Part shown: positions 6,721 to 15,948 of the stretch, piece after piece
How positions within the stretch are numbered: position 1 is the first letter of the stretch
Layout of the letters: each line of letters begins with the position of its first letter
NCBI GenBank assembly: GCA_000168995.1
Contig: AAUX01000001.1
Coordinates: 434,001-498,000, forward strand
Reading direction: 5' to 3'
Length of the DNA stretch: 64,000 nucleotides
Origin: Methylophilales bacterium HTCC2181
GTDB taxonomy: Bacteria > Pseudomonadota > Gammaproteobacteria > Burkholderiales > Methylophilaceae
Notes under the pieces: model-generated
Seen by the model: the letters and a program-made list of their open reading frames with translations, nothing else
What the model was told of the DNA's origin: nothing
Databases searched by the model: none
Program-made: the position numbers and the translations under genes

Positions 6721-8061
6721 GTGAACGAATTGCTTAGTGAAATTGAGATCGCAGCTAAAGCTGTCGCAGGATTTGTTTGGGGACCGCCTATGATTATCCT
6801 GCTTTTTGGCACCCATATTTATTTAAGTATTCAATTGCGCTTCATTCAAATTAGAACATTACCATTAGCGATTAAGATGATCTTTCAAAAATCAGATGCT
6901 GATGGTGATATATCGCCATTTTCTTCATTGATGACCGCTTTAGCGGCAACGGTAGGTATGGGAAATATCGTCGGAGTGGCAACAGCGATTGTCCTTGGTG
7001 GGCCTGGAGCTGTTTTCTGGATGTGGTTAACCGGTTTTCTGGGCATGGCAACCAAATATTCGGAAGCTTTATTGGCGGTTAAGTATAGACAAAAAGGTGA
7101 GAGTGGGATGCAGGGCGGGCCTATGTACTATCTGACTCATGGGTTAGGTAAGCGTTGGTTAGGATGCTTTTTTGCTATCTTTACGGTTTTTGCCACTTTT
7201 GGTGCCGGGAATATGGTGCAAGCTAATGCAACAGCAACAATCTTCAATAGCACATTTGGCATACCTAATGCCTGGACAGGTATCGTACTGGCATTTTTTA
7301 CGGCACTGGTGATTATTGGGGGGGTTAAATCAGTCGGTCGATTTGCATCTTTTTTTGTACCGGTCATGATTATTGTGTATTTAGTCACTATGCTGACGGT
7401 ATTAGGGATTAACATTGAAAAAATTCCCGCAGCCTTTACCATGATCATCACGGATGCTTTTTCTGGAACAGCAGCAACAGGAGGATTTATAGGGGCTTCG
7501 CTAGCAGCTGCTATACGCTTTGGCGTAGCTCGAGGTTTATTCTCGAATGAAGCAGGCCTAGGATCTGCAGCTATAGCTGCGGCTTCTGCTAAAACAAAAG
7601 ACCCAGTTAATCAGGCACTTGTGAGTATGACGGGTACTTTCATCGACACGATAATTGTTTGTACTATGACAGCTCTTGTGATTCTTACCTCTGATGTATG
7701 GATGGCTGAAGGCATTAATACTGCCTCACTAACCAGTATGAGCGTTGAATCAACATTAGGTTACGGTGGGGCTATTGTTATAGCCGTTGCGACTGGTTTT
7801 TTTGCCTTTTCCACCCTTATTGGTTGGGGATTTTATGGTGAAAAGGCATTAGAATTTCTATTGGGAACGAAAGCAGTGATCTATTATCGTTTAGTAACCG
7901 TTGCCCTTGTTTTTGTTGGCTCTATTATGAGCTTGGGCCTTGTTTGGAATTTTTCGGACATTATGTTTGCTATGATGGCGATACCCAATTTAATAGGTTT
8001 AATTTTTCTTACTAAAGTGATTAAGTCGGAAACCAATCGATTCTTTTTGGAAGATCACTAA
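6721..8061 (+). CDS. Sodium:alanine symporter family (AGCS) amino-acid carrier
   Basis: Inner-membrane carrier that couples uptake of alanine or glycine to sodium. 446 residues with about eleven hydrophobic helices; signature SSLMTALAATVGMGNIVGVA, GPGAVFWMWL, MQGGPMYYL, RGLFSNEAGLGSAAIAAA. The start is uncertain: GTG 6721 is the longest, but AGGGAG at 6716-6721 is correctly spaced for TTG 6730 (codon 4). The last 63 bases overlap the end of the PAP2 gene on the opposite strand. Substrate within the family cannot be told. Confidence 0.93.
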   Translation: MNELLSEIEIAAKAVAGFVWGPPMIILLFGTHIYLSIQLRFIQIRTLPLAIKMIFQKSDADGDISPFSSLMTALAATVGMGNIVGVATAIVLGGPGAVFWMWLTGFLGMATKYSEALLAVKYRQKGESGMQGGPMYYLTHGLGKRWLGCFFAIFTVFATFGAGNMVQANATATIFNSTFGIPNAWTGIVLAFFTALVIIGGVKSVGRFASFFVPVMIIVYLVTMLTVLGINIEKIPAAFTMIITDAFSGTAATGGFIGASLAAAIRFGVARGLFSNEAGLGSAAIAAASAKTKDPVNQALVSMTGTFIDTIIVCTMTALVILTSDVWMAEGINTASLTSMSVESTLGYGGAIVIAVATGFFAFSTLIGWGFYGEKALEFLLGTKAVIYYRLVTVALVFVGSIMSLGLVWNFSDIMFAMMAIPNLIGLIFLTKVIKSETNRFFLEDH

Positions 8062-8703
8062 ATACATACTGGAGATGATAAAGCTGACTATAAAGCCAGT
8101 CCAAAGAATGTGTGTTAGAAAATGTTCCCCCCTGAGAATCTGAACACCACTTAATACAAAAGCAATAATAAATACTCCGATATAAACGCCTACCTTTAGC
8201 CTATCATTTTGAATAAATGCTAGCGGTATGGCTAGTAACCAAAAAAAAGCCGACGCGTGGGCTGATGGCCAGCATCGCCCATTGGTGAATTGAGAAGGAA
8301 TGATATCAAACAATTTAATATACAGATGTTGTCCATTAAACAATATAAGATCATTGGGACAATAAGCTGCGGAATAGTCTCTTATCGTATGAATAATAAG
8401 GGGTGTGATAATGGCGACAAAAGAGACAAAGTGCACCTTTTTTATAATGAATGGGTCTGGTTGAATCCTTTGGGTTAAAAATAGAGCAGACAACATAACA
8501 AACCCGAACCCGACTACGAGCATGAATAATTTAGTGTAGTCGTGCAATTGGTAGCCTAGAGTATTTTCAAGAATAAATTGACCCGTATCAGCGTTAAAAA
8601 ATATTGTCGATATACCAAGGTCAGTGTTTGATGATTGTTCTAAGAGTATTAAAAGTAAAAATATACCCAGATGCGCTATTACAGATTTATGGAGTCTGCT
8701 CAA
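7999..8703 (-). CDS. PAP2-family membrane phosphatase
   Basis: 234 residues with about six membrane helices and the PAP2 active site: CWPSAHAS (motif 2) and RGEHFLTHIL (motif 3) facing the periplasm. Such enzymes remove phosphate from lipid A, undecaprenyl diphosphate or phosphatidylglycerophosphate. It lies three bases after eptA in the order dgkA-eptA-PAP2, so a lipid A 1- or 4'-phosphatase or a phosphate donor-linked role is likely (inference). Its 3' end overlaps the symporter gene by 63 coding bases on the other strand. Confidence 0.85.
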   Translation of the reverse strand: MSRLHKSVIAHLGIFLLLILLEQSSNTDLGISTIFFNADTGQFILENTLGYQLHDYTKLFMLVVGFGFVMLSALFLTQRIQPDPFIIKKVHFVSFVAIITPLIIHTIRDYSAAYCPNDLILFNGQHLYIKLFDIIPSQFTNGRCWPSAHASAFFWLLAIPLAFIQNDRLKVGVYIGVFIIAFVLSGVQILRGEHFLTHILWTGFIVSFIISSMYLVIFQKESIGFRLNHFSKKN

Positions 8704-8706
8704 GCT

Positions 8707-10350
8707 CTAATGCTTATCAGACCGAACGATTAAAGGTTTTTCATAGTTGGCATACATATCCGTATTGACTTCAAAAAGATTTAAGAGAGTGTCAGCAATA
8801 ATGTCATGCGAATGGGGTTGATCCTTGAGCAGTCGCGTTTTTGGGTAATCTATATCAGAGTTTTTACCTGCCCAAATAATCAAGGGGATATGGGTTTGTT
8901 CTTTAGGGGCGATTGATGATGGCAACCCGTGAAGGTAAAGTCCTTTTTCACCCAATGATTCTCCATGATCACTGACATAGATTAGGGTTATTTCATAATT
9001 ATTATCAAATTTCTTTAAAAAATTAATGGTGCTCGCAATAAAATAATCTGTGTATAAGATTGTGTTGTCATAAGCGTTAACAATTTCGTTTTGAGCACAG
9101 TCCTCCAATCCCTTTTTGCACGCTGGGGTAAATTTTTCAAACGCTTTTGGATATCTTTTGTGGTAGGCGGGACCATGACTTCCCATCTGATGCATGACGA
9201 TGAGCTTGTTTCCCGGCGCCTTGTTTATAAATAAATCTAAATCCTTAAGCATGCCAATATCCCGACACTCGGGGTCACAAATAGGGTTCCTATCTTTTGT
9301 TTTAAAATCTTCATAAACCAAACGATCAGCAACATGCTTTGAACTGGAATTATTATCTCGCCATAGTATTTTGGTGCCCGTCTTGGCAATTGTGTCCAAA
9401 ACATTTTCCCGGTACTGGGCATCCTTAAGCTTGAAATGCTCTTTATCCCTAAATGAGAACATACACGGCAAAGATATGGATGTTGAGGTGCCACAAGAGC
9501 TTACTTGGGTGAAGCTTATCAGTTTAGACTCTTTCGATAGCATAGGATTCGTGAGCCTACTATAGCCATTTAATGAGAAATGATCAGCACGTGCCGTTTC
9601 ACCAACAATAACAACAATCAACTCTGCCATGGCTTCATTTTTTGGCAGTTCAAATTTAGCGGATAAATTTTTATACTGCTTATTCCTTGAAAAAAATTTG
9701 TTATGAATAACTCTTATAGAGGAATAAAACGGGTATAGAGGTGTTATGTAGGTACGTAATTCCTTGTGGTATCTAATAAAGCTCGCATATTCTTTTGTAG
9801 AAAGGGTAATAAGGCCTGAAATAATTAGAGTCGATAACAGGGTGGCGACTAAAATTCTTCCTGCATTTTGAAGGTAGGTGTTATTTACCATAGCAATTCT
9901 ATATAAAAGCAAACTTGGGAGTAGGCCTAAGAAAAGAAGGTTTAGCGTGAAGTTTATGTTAATGATATCGAGCGACTCATCAAGACTAGTTTCCATTACG
10001 TTAATGATCATCACATCATTAAATATTGTTCCAAAGTTTGAAGCGAAGTAGTTGGTAACTGCGCCGATAAGTAAGAATAAAGATAGTAATGGGCGAAGAG
10101 GGATGAAGAGGTTTAATAGATTAATTGTAATATTAAAAAGCAATACGACAACTACAATCAAAGAAATTATAAAATAGGCATTATCAACAAAGGGAAAGAC
10201 TTGGAGTGTCTTTGACACGAAGGGCCAGTTCTGAAAAAAAACAATAAATAGTGATACATAAAAAATTAAGTTTAATTGCGATAACTTCAATTTTTTTATT
10301 TTGGACAGCACGCGGGAATTCAGTCTTAGAAAAATAAAATCATCAGCCAA
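8707..10350 (-). CDS. eptA: Lipid A phosphoethanolamine transferase, EptA type
   Basis: Moves phosphoethanolamine from phosphatidylethanolamine to lipid A phosphates, leaving diacylglycerol and lowering surface charge (polymyxin resistance in well-studied species). 547 residues: five N-terminal membrane helices (about 27-185), then a periplasmic sulfatase-fold domain. Seen: VIVGETARADHFSLNGY with a zinc-ligand Glu251, the nucleophile region SSCGTSTSISLPCMF, NSSSKHVADR and zinc-site YVSDHGESLGE. The start overlaps the dgkA end by 25 bases, implying translational coupling. Sits with dgkA, which recycles the diacylglycerol product. Confidence 0.92.
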   Translation of the reverse strand: MADDFIFLRLNSRVLSKIKKLKLSQLNLIFYVSLFIVFFQNWPFVSKTLQVFPFVDNAYFIISLIVVVVLLFNITINLLNLFIPLRPLLSLFLLIGAVTNYFASNFGTIFNDVMIINVMETSLDESLDIININFTLNLLFLGLLPSLLLYRIAMVNNTYLQNAGRILVATLLSTLIISGLITLSTKEYASFIRYHKELRTYITPLYPFYSSIRVIHNKFFSRNKQYKNLSAKFELPKNEAMAELIVVIVGETARADHFSLNGYSRLTNPMLSKESKLISFTQVSSCGTSTSISLPCMFSFRDKEHFKLKDAQYRENVLDTIAKTGTKILWRDNNSSSKHVADRLVYEDFKTKDRNPICDPECRDIGMLKDLDLFINKAPGNKLIVMHQMGSHGPAYHKRYPKAFEKFTPACKKGLEDCAQNEIVNAYDNTILYTDYFIASTINFLKKFDNNYEITLIYVSDHGESLGEKGLYLHGLPSSIAPKEQTHIPLIIWAGKNSDIDYPKTRLLKDQPHSHDIIADTLLNLFEVNTDMYANYEKPLIVRSDKH

Positions 10351-10694
10351 ACAATAAAGCAGTTTAAAAAAGCAATCAGGACTGCCGCGCTACCGATATC
10401 TTTAGCTAACTTCGAAAGCTCATTTTTATCCAAAGATACCCTGTCAATTATGACCTCAATACCGGTATTGATAAGCTCTATAACAATCAATAAAATTAAT
10501 GAAGATACCAACAGTATTTTTTCAACTGTGGTGTCTCCGGTATAAAATGCAACAGGAATCAATATAAGTGCTAAAAAAATCTCCTGCCTAAAAGCTTCTT
10601 CATTTTTAAATGTAGCTTTTAAGCCTTCGAATGAATGATTCAATGCAGCAGAAAGACGATCAAAGCCTTTTTTATTTTTATAAGGGCTTACCAT
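10326..10694 (-). CDS. dgkA: Diacylglycerol kinase
   Basis: Small inner-membrane kinase turning diacylglycerol into phosphatidic acid with ATP. 122 residues, the usual size, with amphipathic N-terminus and three membrane helices; motifs GLKATFKNEEAFRQE and ELINTGIEVIIDRVS hold the conserved active-site Glu residues. First gene of the dgkA-eptA-PAP2 unit; eptA begins inside its last codons. The pairing makes sense because EptA produces diacylglycerol. Confidence 0.95.
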   Translation of the reverse strand: MVSPYKNKKGFDRLSAALNHSFEGLKATFKNEEAFRQEIFLALILIPVAFYTGDTTVEKILLVSSLILLIVIELINTGIEVIIDRVSLDKNELSKLAKDIGSAAVLIAFLNCFIVWLMILFF

Positions 10695-10843
10695 TTTTTT
10701 CTCGATTAATATTAATATATTTTCGCGCCAACCATTTGCCTACAGAACTCACTATGCTTCAGAAATTTAATTCGGGTTTTGGGATCATTATCTCTTATTT
10801 GAGTAAAATTTGCATGGATTTTCATGATAAGCATCTAATCAGG

Positions 10844-10871
10844 TTGACATTAGTCAGACACTGAGCATAAT
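10844..10871 (+). promoter_or_regulatory. Sigma-70 promoter of the small membrane protein trio
   Basis: Perfect -35 TTGACA (10844-10849), 16-base spacer, -10 CATAAT (10866-10871, 5 of 6). The start of transcription would be near 10879, about 26 bases before the first gene. One of the best-looking promoters in the window. Confidence 0.7.
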
Positions 10872-10904
10872 TGTTTGTACCTAACTTAGAGAAAGATTTT
10901 AATT

Positions 10905-11096
10905 TTGTTTAAAAAAAATATTGGCAAACTATCGCTTGCTTTAGCATTTATTGCTGCTATTTGGCTCATACTTGGAATGTTTAATGTTGTTCCTCTTGTG
11001 TTTAAATTGCCGAACGAAACTTACGTTAGGTCACATGCCTCACTTGCCGTTATATCTTTGTTGATTGCTTCATGGGCATTTTGGAATGAAGATTAA
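10905..11096 (+). CDS. Small two-helix membrane protein, unknown
   Basis: 63 residues, TTG start at 10905 preceded by gagaaaga. Two hydrophobic helices (residues 9-33 LSLALAFIAAIWLILGMF and 45-60 LAVISLLIASWAFW) joined by a polar loop KLPNETYVRSHAS. No family recognised. First of three tiny membrane-protein genes in a row behind a strong promoter, before tRNA-Ser on the other strand. Confidence 0.6.
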   Translation: MFKKNIGKLSLALAFIAAIWLILGMFNVVPLVFKLPNETYVRSHASLAVISLLIASWAFWNED

Positions 11097-11121
11097 ATTT
11101 TAATTAAAAAGGAAATACTGA

Positions 11122-11286
11122 ATGAAAACATCTGATTTATGTATCTTGTTGTCTGTTGCCGTTGCATTTATTACAACAGCTTATCTTTGGTTCAATGGTC
11201 AAAAGCAAGAGGGGTTATTCACTGCCACATGGATTCCTTCCATTCTGACATTCGCCATATACTTTAAATTAATTTCTAGGAAATAA
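11122..11286 (+). CDS. Small two-helix membrane protein, unknown
   Basis: 54 residues, ATG at 11122 with a well-placed AAAAAGGA (11106-11113). Helix one is CILLSVAVAFITTAYLWF, then a short polar turn NGQKQEG, then helix two TATWIPSILTFAIYFKL, ending in basic ISRK. I have seen similar short W-P-S-IL-IY-KL proteins in other aquatic proteobacteria but know of no function. 25 bases after the 63-residue protein. Confidence 0.6.
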   Translation: MKTSDLCILLSVAVAFITTAYLWFNGQKQEGLFTATWIPSILTFAIYFKLISRK

Positions 11287-11290
11287 GATT

Positions 11291-11404
11291 ATGGATGATC
11301 CAATAATATTTTTTGTAGGATTGTTTTGCTTTGTTTTAGCTATTGTGGGAGCCGTAATGACCCACCTTGAGTTTAAAAATTTAGAATTGCAAAATAAAAA
11401 ATAG
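11291..11404 (+). CDS. Tiny single-helix membrane protein, unknown
   Basis: 37 residues, ATG at 11291, four bases after the previous stop, so translation is probably coupled. One hydrophobic helix PIIFFVGLFCFVLAIVGAVM followed by a charged tail (HLEFKNLELQNKK). Size and shape recall regulatory micro-subunits of membrane complexes, but no partner can be named. Third of the trio. Confidence 0.5.
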   Translation: MDDPIIFFVGLFCFVLAIVGAVMTHLEFKNLELQNKK

Positions 11405-11454
11405 ATTTATTACGGTCTAAACCCTTACGTATAAAGGGTTTTATCGCCTAAATA

Positions 11455-11547
11455 TGGCGGAGAGCGAGGGATTCGAACCCTCGATACAGGTTGACCCCGT
11501 ATGCTTCCTTAGCAGGGAAGTGCTTTCGACCACTCAGCCAGCTCTCC
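11455..11547 (-). tRNA. tRNA-Ser (anticodon GCT)
   Basis: 93-nt cloverleaf with the long variable arm typical of serine tRNAs; acceptor ggagagc/gctctcc, anticodon loop ctgctaa, CCA encoded at 11455-11457. Lies just after lysC, a pairing common in Betaproteobacteria. Confidence 0.96.
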
Positions 11548-11598
11548 GGTACTTACTTCGCCGTAACAATACTGCAAAGTTTTAAAAAAATCAATGAT

Positions 11599-12825
11599 TT
11601 AACCTTTGTCTAGATCAAAGGCTTTGTGAAGAACCCGCACCGCATTATCCAGATATTTTTCTTCTAAAATAACCGATATTTTAATTTCACTGGTAGAAAT
11701 AGTGCTAATGTTTATTTTTTCGTCTGCCATGGTTTTAAACATTTTGCTTGCTACTCCTGCATGTGAGCGCATACCCACTCCAACAAGGGATAGCTTGGCT
11801 ATTTTTTCATCTCCAACAACTTCGCGGGCATTAATTTTATCCTTAACCTCATCGTTAATAATTTTTAATGTTTTTGTTAGATCACGTTTATGTACAGTAA
11901 AAGTAAAGTCGGTTGCCCCGTCTTTTCCTACATTCTGGATAATCATGTCCACATCAATATTAGCTTCTGCAATAGGCCCTAAAATTTGATAGGCGATACC
12001 AGGAGTATCAGGGACTCCAAGCACGTTAACTTCAGCTTCATCTCGATTGAATGCTATTCCCGAAATAATTGGATTTTCCATTTTTTCATCTTCCTCAAAA
12101 GTTATTACTGTCCCATCACCTTTTATCTCAAAGCTTGATAGTACCCTTAGCCGGACTTTAAACTTACCTGCACACTCAACCGATCGTGTTTGTAAAACTT
12201 TAGAGCCGAGACTAGCCATCTCTAACATCTCTTCAAACGTGATAGATTTTAATTTTCTCGCTTCTGGAACCACTCTTGGGTCGGTAGTGTAGATACCATC
12301 CACATCGGTGTATATTTGACATTCATCGGCTTTTAATGCGGCAGCAACTGCAACTGCTGTTGTGTCAGAACCACCACGACCCAATGTAGTTATATTGCCA
12401 TCACTGTCAACCCCTTGAAAACCTGCTACCACAACAATAAACCCCGCCTTTAAATCATCTTGAATTTTATTGCTATCAATATTTAAAATACGAGCTTTAC
12501 CATAGGCTTCATCGGTTAAAATTTTTATTTGATGGCCCGCATAACTTTTAGCTTTCAGACCCATATTGATGAGTGCCAGTGCTGTTAGTCCTGCGGTGAC
12601 CTGCTCACCCGATGACACAACCATATCTAGCTCTCTTGGGTCTGGATCCTCCATCATCTCTTCAGCTAAGCTAAGTAACTTATTAGTTTCTCCAGACATA
12701 GCAGAAACCACCACAACAACTTGGTTTCCTTCCTTATAATATTTAGCTACTCTTTCTGCGACAGCATTTATCCGATCCGGATTTGCTACAGAAGTACCGC
12801 CAAATTTTTGTACAATGAGTGCCAT
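11599..12825 (-). CDS. lysC: Aspartate kinase
   Basis: Phosphorylates aspartate, first step to lysine, threonine, methionine and diaminopimelate. 408 residues: kinase domain opening [43 protein letters not shown], then two ACT domains from about residue 265 that bind the feedback inhibitor ([30 protein letters not shown]). Five bases after alaS, the last gene of the minus-strand run from mog. Normal in every respect. Confidence 0.97.
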   Translation of the reverse strand: MALIVQKFGGTSVANPDRINAVAERVAKYYKEGNQVVVVVSAMSGETNKLLSLAEEMMEDPDPRELDMVVSSGEQVTAGLTALALINMGLKAKSYAGHQIKILTDEAYGKARILNIDSNKIQDDLKAGFIVVVAGFQGVDSDGNITTLGRGGSDTTAVAVAAALKADECQIYTDVDGIYTTDPRVVPEARKLKSITFEEMLEMASLGSKVLQTRSVECAGKFKVRLRVLSSFEIKGDGTVITFEEDEKMENPIISGIAFNRDEAEVNVLGVPDTPGIAYQILGPIAEANIDVDMIIQNVGKDGATDFTFTVHKRDLTKTLKIINDEVKDKINAREVVGDEKIAKLSLVGVGMRSHAGVASKMFKTMADEKINISTISTSEIKISVILEEKYLDNAVRVLHKAFDLDKG

Positions 12826-12829
12826 ATTT

Positions 12830-15448
12830 TTACTTTATTAAATGATCTTTAATTTGCGAGATAGCCTCGTCAATCAGTTGGATATTCGGCCCACCAGCCA
12901 TTGCCATGTTATCTCTGCCCCCACCTTTTCCACCAACAGCTTCGCCTAGCAATTTCGCGATATCACCTGCTTTAATTTCTTGGGTAAGATTGTCGGTTAC
13001 CCCAACTGCAAACGATACTTTATTGTTAGAGTGCGAGCCCAGTATTATAACGGCAGATTGAAATTTTTCTTTTAAATTATCGATCATTTCTCTCAATTCA
13101 TTCGCCTCAACACGGTCGACAGACACACCAAGGAATTGATATTTTCCAGTATCAATTGCCTGGCCTACAAGATCACTCCCTTCGCTCCCTGCAATTTTTG
13201 ACTTGAGCTGGCTGATAATTTTTTCATTATCTTTTAGCTGCTTCATCAGCTGACTTACTTTAGAGGTAACTTCAGAAGCACCGACATTCAACTCCTTAGT
13301 TACATTATCGATAATAGTTTCTTGAGCCGCAATCAAGCCAATAACATTCAGACCGGTAGTAGCTTCCACTCGACGAATGCCTGAGGATATTCCTGATTCA
13401 GATTGAATCTTAAATAGCCCTATGTCACCTGTTTTAGCCACATGTGTTCCTCCGCACAGCTCTTTACTATTTCCTATTTCAAGCACGCGTACTTTATCAC
13501 CGTATTTCTCACCAAACAGCATCATGGCCCCTGTTTTCTTAGCCGAATCAATATCCATGACACTAGCTTGTGTTGTTTGATTTTTAAGTATCTCTTGATT
13601 AACCATCAATTCTATCGAGGTTTTTTCTTTGTATGTGAGTGGTTTTGGATGTGAAAAATCAAAACGAGTTCTGTAGCTATCAACCAACGAACCTTTTTGC
13701 TCTATGTGGTTCCCGAGTATTTCTTTTAGCGCCTTGTGCATTAAGTGAGTAGCTGAGTGATTTCTCATCACATGCTGTCTGTGCTCATGATTAATGTCTG
13801 CTTCAATTTTGTCATTGATGCTTAGCTTGCCTTTAATCATACTGCCGACATGCACATAAATATTGCCTTTAATTTTAAAGGTATCAGTGACATCGAATAC
13901 TCCTTCCTCACTACTAATGGATCCGATATCCCCTATTTGGCCACCTGATTCAGCATAGAAAGGTGTTTGATCTAGGATCAGCATAGCGCTCTCCCCGTTA
14001 GTGATTGATGCTACCGATTGTTCGTGTGTCAAAATACCCAGTAATATCGCAGAGGTAGATGATTTGTCATACCCTAAAAAAACGGTATCGGGCCCACTAT
14101 AATTGATTTGTAATTTTGCTTTAAAATTACCAGCTTCTCTTGCCATAGTTTTTTGCTTATCCATTTCAGCATCAAACTCTTCACTATTTATGCTAATACC
14201 ATTTTCCCGACATACATCTGCAGTTAAATCTAAAGGAAAGCCAAATGTATCATGTAGCTTAAAAGCTACCTTACCTGAGATGGCAGTTTTATTTTTCCCC
14301 ACTAATTCCTTAATAGTATCTTCAAGTATGCCCATTCCATTTTCAATGGTTTCAAAGAATCGTTTTTCCTCTAGGTGAATTTCACTTTCAATTAAGCTCG
14401 ATTGTTCTTTGGAGAAACGGTAAGTATCTCCCATCACCAGATTAAGAGGCGCAACCAATTTAAAGAAAAAGGGCGCTCTTACTCCTAGTTTATAACCATG
14501 CCGAATAGCCCTGCGAATAATCCTTCTGAGCACATAGCCCCTTCCTTCATTCGCCGGCAATACACCGTCACCAATAAGAAAGGTTGTCGCTCTTATATGG
14601 TCTGAAAGCACCTTTAACGAAGGATGTTCAGTGTTGTTGGTCTTCGTTAGCTTTGCAGCCTCCGCAATCAATTCCCTAAATATATCAATGTCATAATTTG
14701 AATGTACGTCTTGCAATATGGCCGTAATTCGTTCAAGCCCCATACCGGTATCAACTGAAGGCTTGGGAAGAGGATGCATAACACCTTTATCATCTCGGTT
14801 AAACTGCATAAAGACCAAATTCCATATCTCAATAAATCGGTCCCCGTCTTCGTTATGAGAGCCTGGAACCCCACCCTCAATAGTATCTCCGTGATCATAA
14901 AATATTTCACTGCACGGGCCGCATGGACCAGTATCACCCATCATCCAGAAATTATCTGAGGCATATTGGCTGCCTTTGTTATCACCAATTTTAATAATTT
15001 TTTCTGTAGGAATCCCTATATCTTTTTCCCATATGCTATAAGCTTCGTTATCATCAGCATATACCGTGACTAACAATTTTTCTTTAGGGATGGCAAAGAC
15101 TTCGGTTAGTAACTCCCAAGCAAAATGAATCGCTTCTTTTTTAAAGTAATCCCCAAAACTAAAATTACCGAGCATTTCAAAAAATGTATGATGCCTTGCT
15201 GTATAACCTACATTTTCAAGGTCATTGTGCTTGCCACCAGCCCTGACACATTTTTGACTAGAAGCTGCTCGCACATAATTCCTTTGTTCCTCGCCTAGGA
15301 ATACATCCTTAAATTGGTTCATACCTGCATTAGTGAAAAGTAAAGTTGGATCCTCATGGGGAACTAAGCTACTCGAAGAAACTACGTGATGGCCCTTATC
15401 TTCAAAAAATTTTAAGAATTGAGCGCGAATATGTTGGCTAGATAACAT
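12830..15448 (-). CDS. alaS: Alanyl-tRNA synthetase
   Basis: Charges tRNA-Ala. 872 residues, full length: class II catalytic core (residues 1-440, RHHTFFEMLGNFSFGDYF), editing domain with HSATHLMHKAL and CGGTHVAKTGDIG, and C-terminal DHHA1 domain (GGKGGGRDNMAMAGG). Eight bases after recX. The recA-recX-alaS order is widely conserved. Confidence 0.98.
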   Translation of the reverse strand: MLSSQHIRAQFLKFFEDKGHHVVSSSSLVPHEDPTLLFTNAGMNQFKDVFLGEEQRNYVRAASSQKCVRAGGKHNDLENVGYTARHHTFFEMLGNFSFGDYFKKEAIHFAWELLTEVFAIPKEKLLVTVYADDNEAYSIWEKDIGIPTEKIIKIGDNKGSQYASDNFWMMGDTGPCGPCSEIFYDHGDTIEGGVPGSHNEDGDRFIEIWNLVFMQFNRDDKGVMHPLPKPSVDTGMGLERITAILQDVHSNYDIDIFRELIAEAAKLTKTNNTEHPSLKVLSDHIRATTFLIGDGVLPANEGRGYVLRRIIRRAIRHGYKLGVRAPFFFKLVAPLNLVMGDTYRFSKEQSSLIESEIHLEEKRFFETIENGMGILEDTIKELVGKNKTAISGKVAFKLHDTFGFPLDLTADVCRENGISINSEEFDAEMDKQKTMAREAGNFKAKLQINYSGPDTVFLGYDKSSTSAILLGILTHEQSVASITNGESAMLILDQTPFYAESGGQIGDIGSISSEEGVFDVTDTFKIKGNIYVHVGSMIKGKLSINDKIEADINHEHRQHVMRNHSATHLMHKALKEILGNHIEQKGSLVDSYRTRFDFSHPKPLTYKEKTSIELMVNQEILKNQTTQASVMDIDSAKKTGAMMLFGEKYGDKVRVLEIGNSKELCGGTHVAKTGDIGLFKIQSESGISSGIRRVEATTGLNVIGLIAAQETIIDNVTKELNVGASEVTSKVSQLMKQLKDNEKIISQLKSKIAGSEGSDLVGQAIDTGKYQFLGVSVDRVEANELREMIDNLKEKFQSAVIILGSHSNNKVSFAVGVTDNLTQEIKAGDIAKLLGEAVGGKGGGRDNMAMAGGPNIQLIDEAISQIKDHLIK

Positions 15449-15456
15449 TGTACTGA

Positions 15457-15948
15457 TTATTCAGGTACCTTTCCTGACAAGATCTGGTGTATCAGTCTAG
15501 AGTCAATACCTCGACTTTGAAGGAATCTGATTTGTTTTGACTTCTCGTCCTGACCTTCAGGTAAGTTCCTAAATTTTTTCTCCCATATATTTTTTGCTAA
15601 ATCGTATTCTTCTGATTTTATCTTATTAAGGGCATCGTGAATGATTATTTCATCAACACCCCGCATCTTTAGTTCATACTCCATCTTTTTTAACCCAAAC
15701 TTTTTTTTCTTTGAGAAGACAAATTGATCAACAAACCGCTTGTCCGATAACCAATCCTTTTGTTCTAGTTCGGAGAGTGTTTGATCTACTTGTTGTCGAG
15801 TGATCTCAAGACTTTCAGCAAATAATGCGATCTTTTGCAGGAGCTCGTGCCTTGAGTACTCTCTTTTTCCCAAATAATATAAAGCCCTTTTTTTCAATAA
15901 GACTATATTTTTATCAGTGTTATTCTGCAGGGCTTGGTTCATCCTCAT
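15457..15948 (-). CDS. recX: RecA regulator RecX
   Basis: Three-helix-repeat protein that limits RecA filament growth. 163 residues: [72 protein letters not shown]. The start ATG 15948 (or 15942, two codons in) lies inside the last codons of recA in another frame, a 23-29-base overlap that would couple RecX output to RecA translation. Confidence 0.93.
   Translation of the reverse strand: MRMNQALQNNTDKNIVLLKKRALYYLGKREYSRHELLQKIALFAESLEITRQQVDQTLSELEQKDWLSDKRFVDQFVFSKKKKFGLKKMEYELKMRGVDEIIIHDALNKIKSEEYDLAKNIWEKKFRNLPEGQDEKSKQIRFLQSRGIDSRLIHQILSGKVPE

Noticed and set aside
11548-11598. Missing csrA between lysC and tRNA-Ser(GCT)
   Set aside because: csrA lies there in many Gammaproteobacteria, but Betaproteobacteria commonly have lysC followed directly by this tRNA, so nothing need have been lost.
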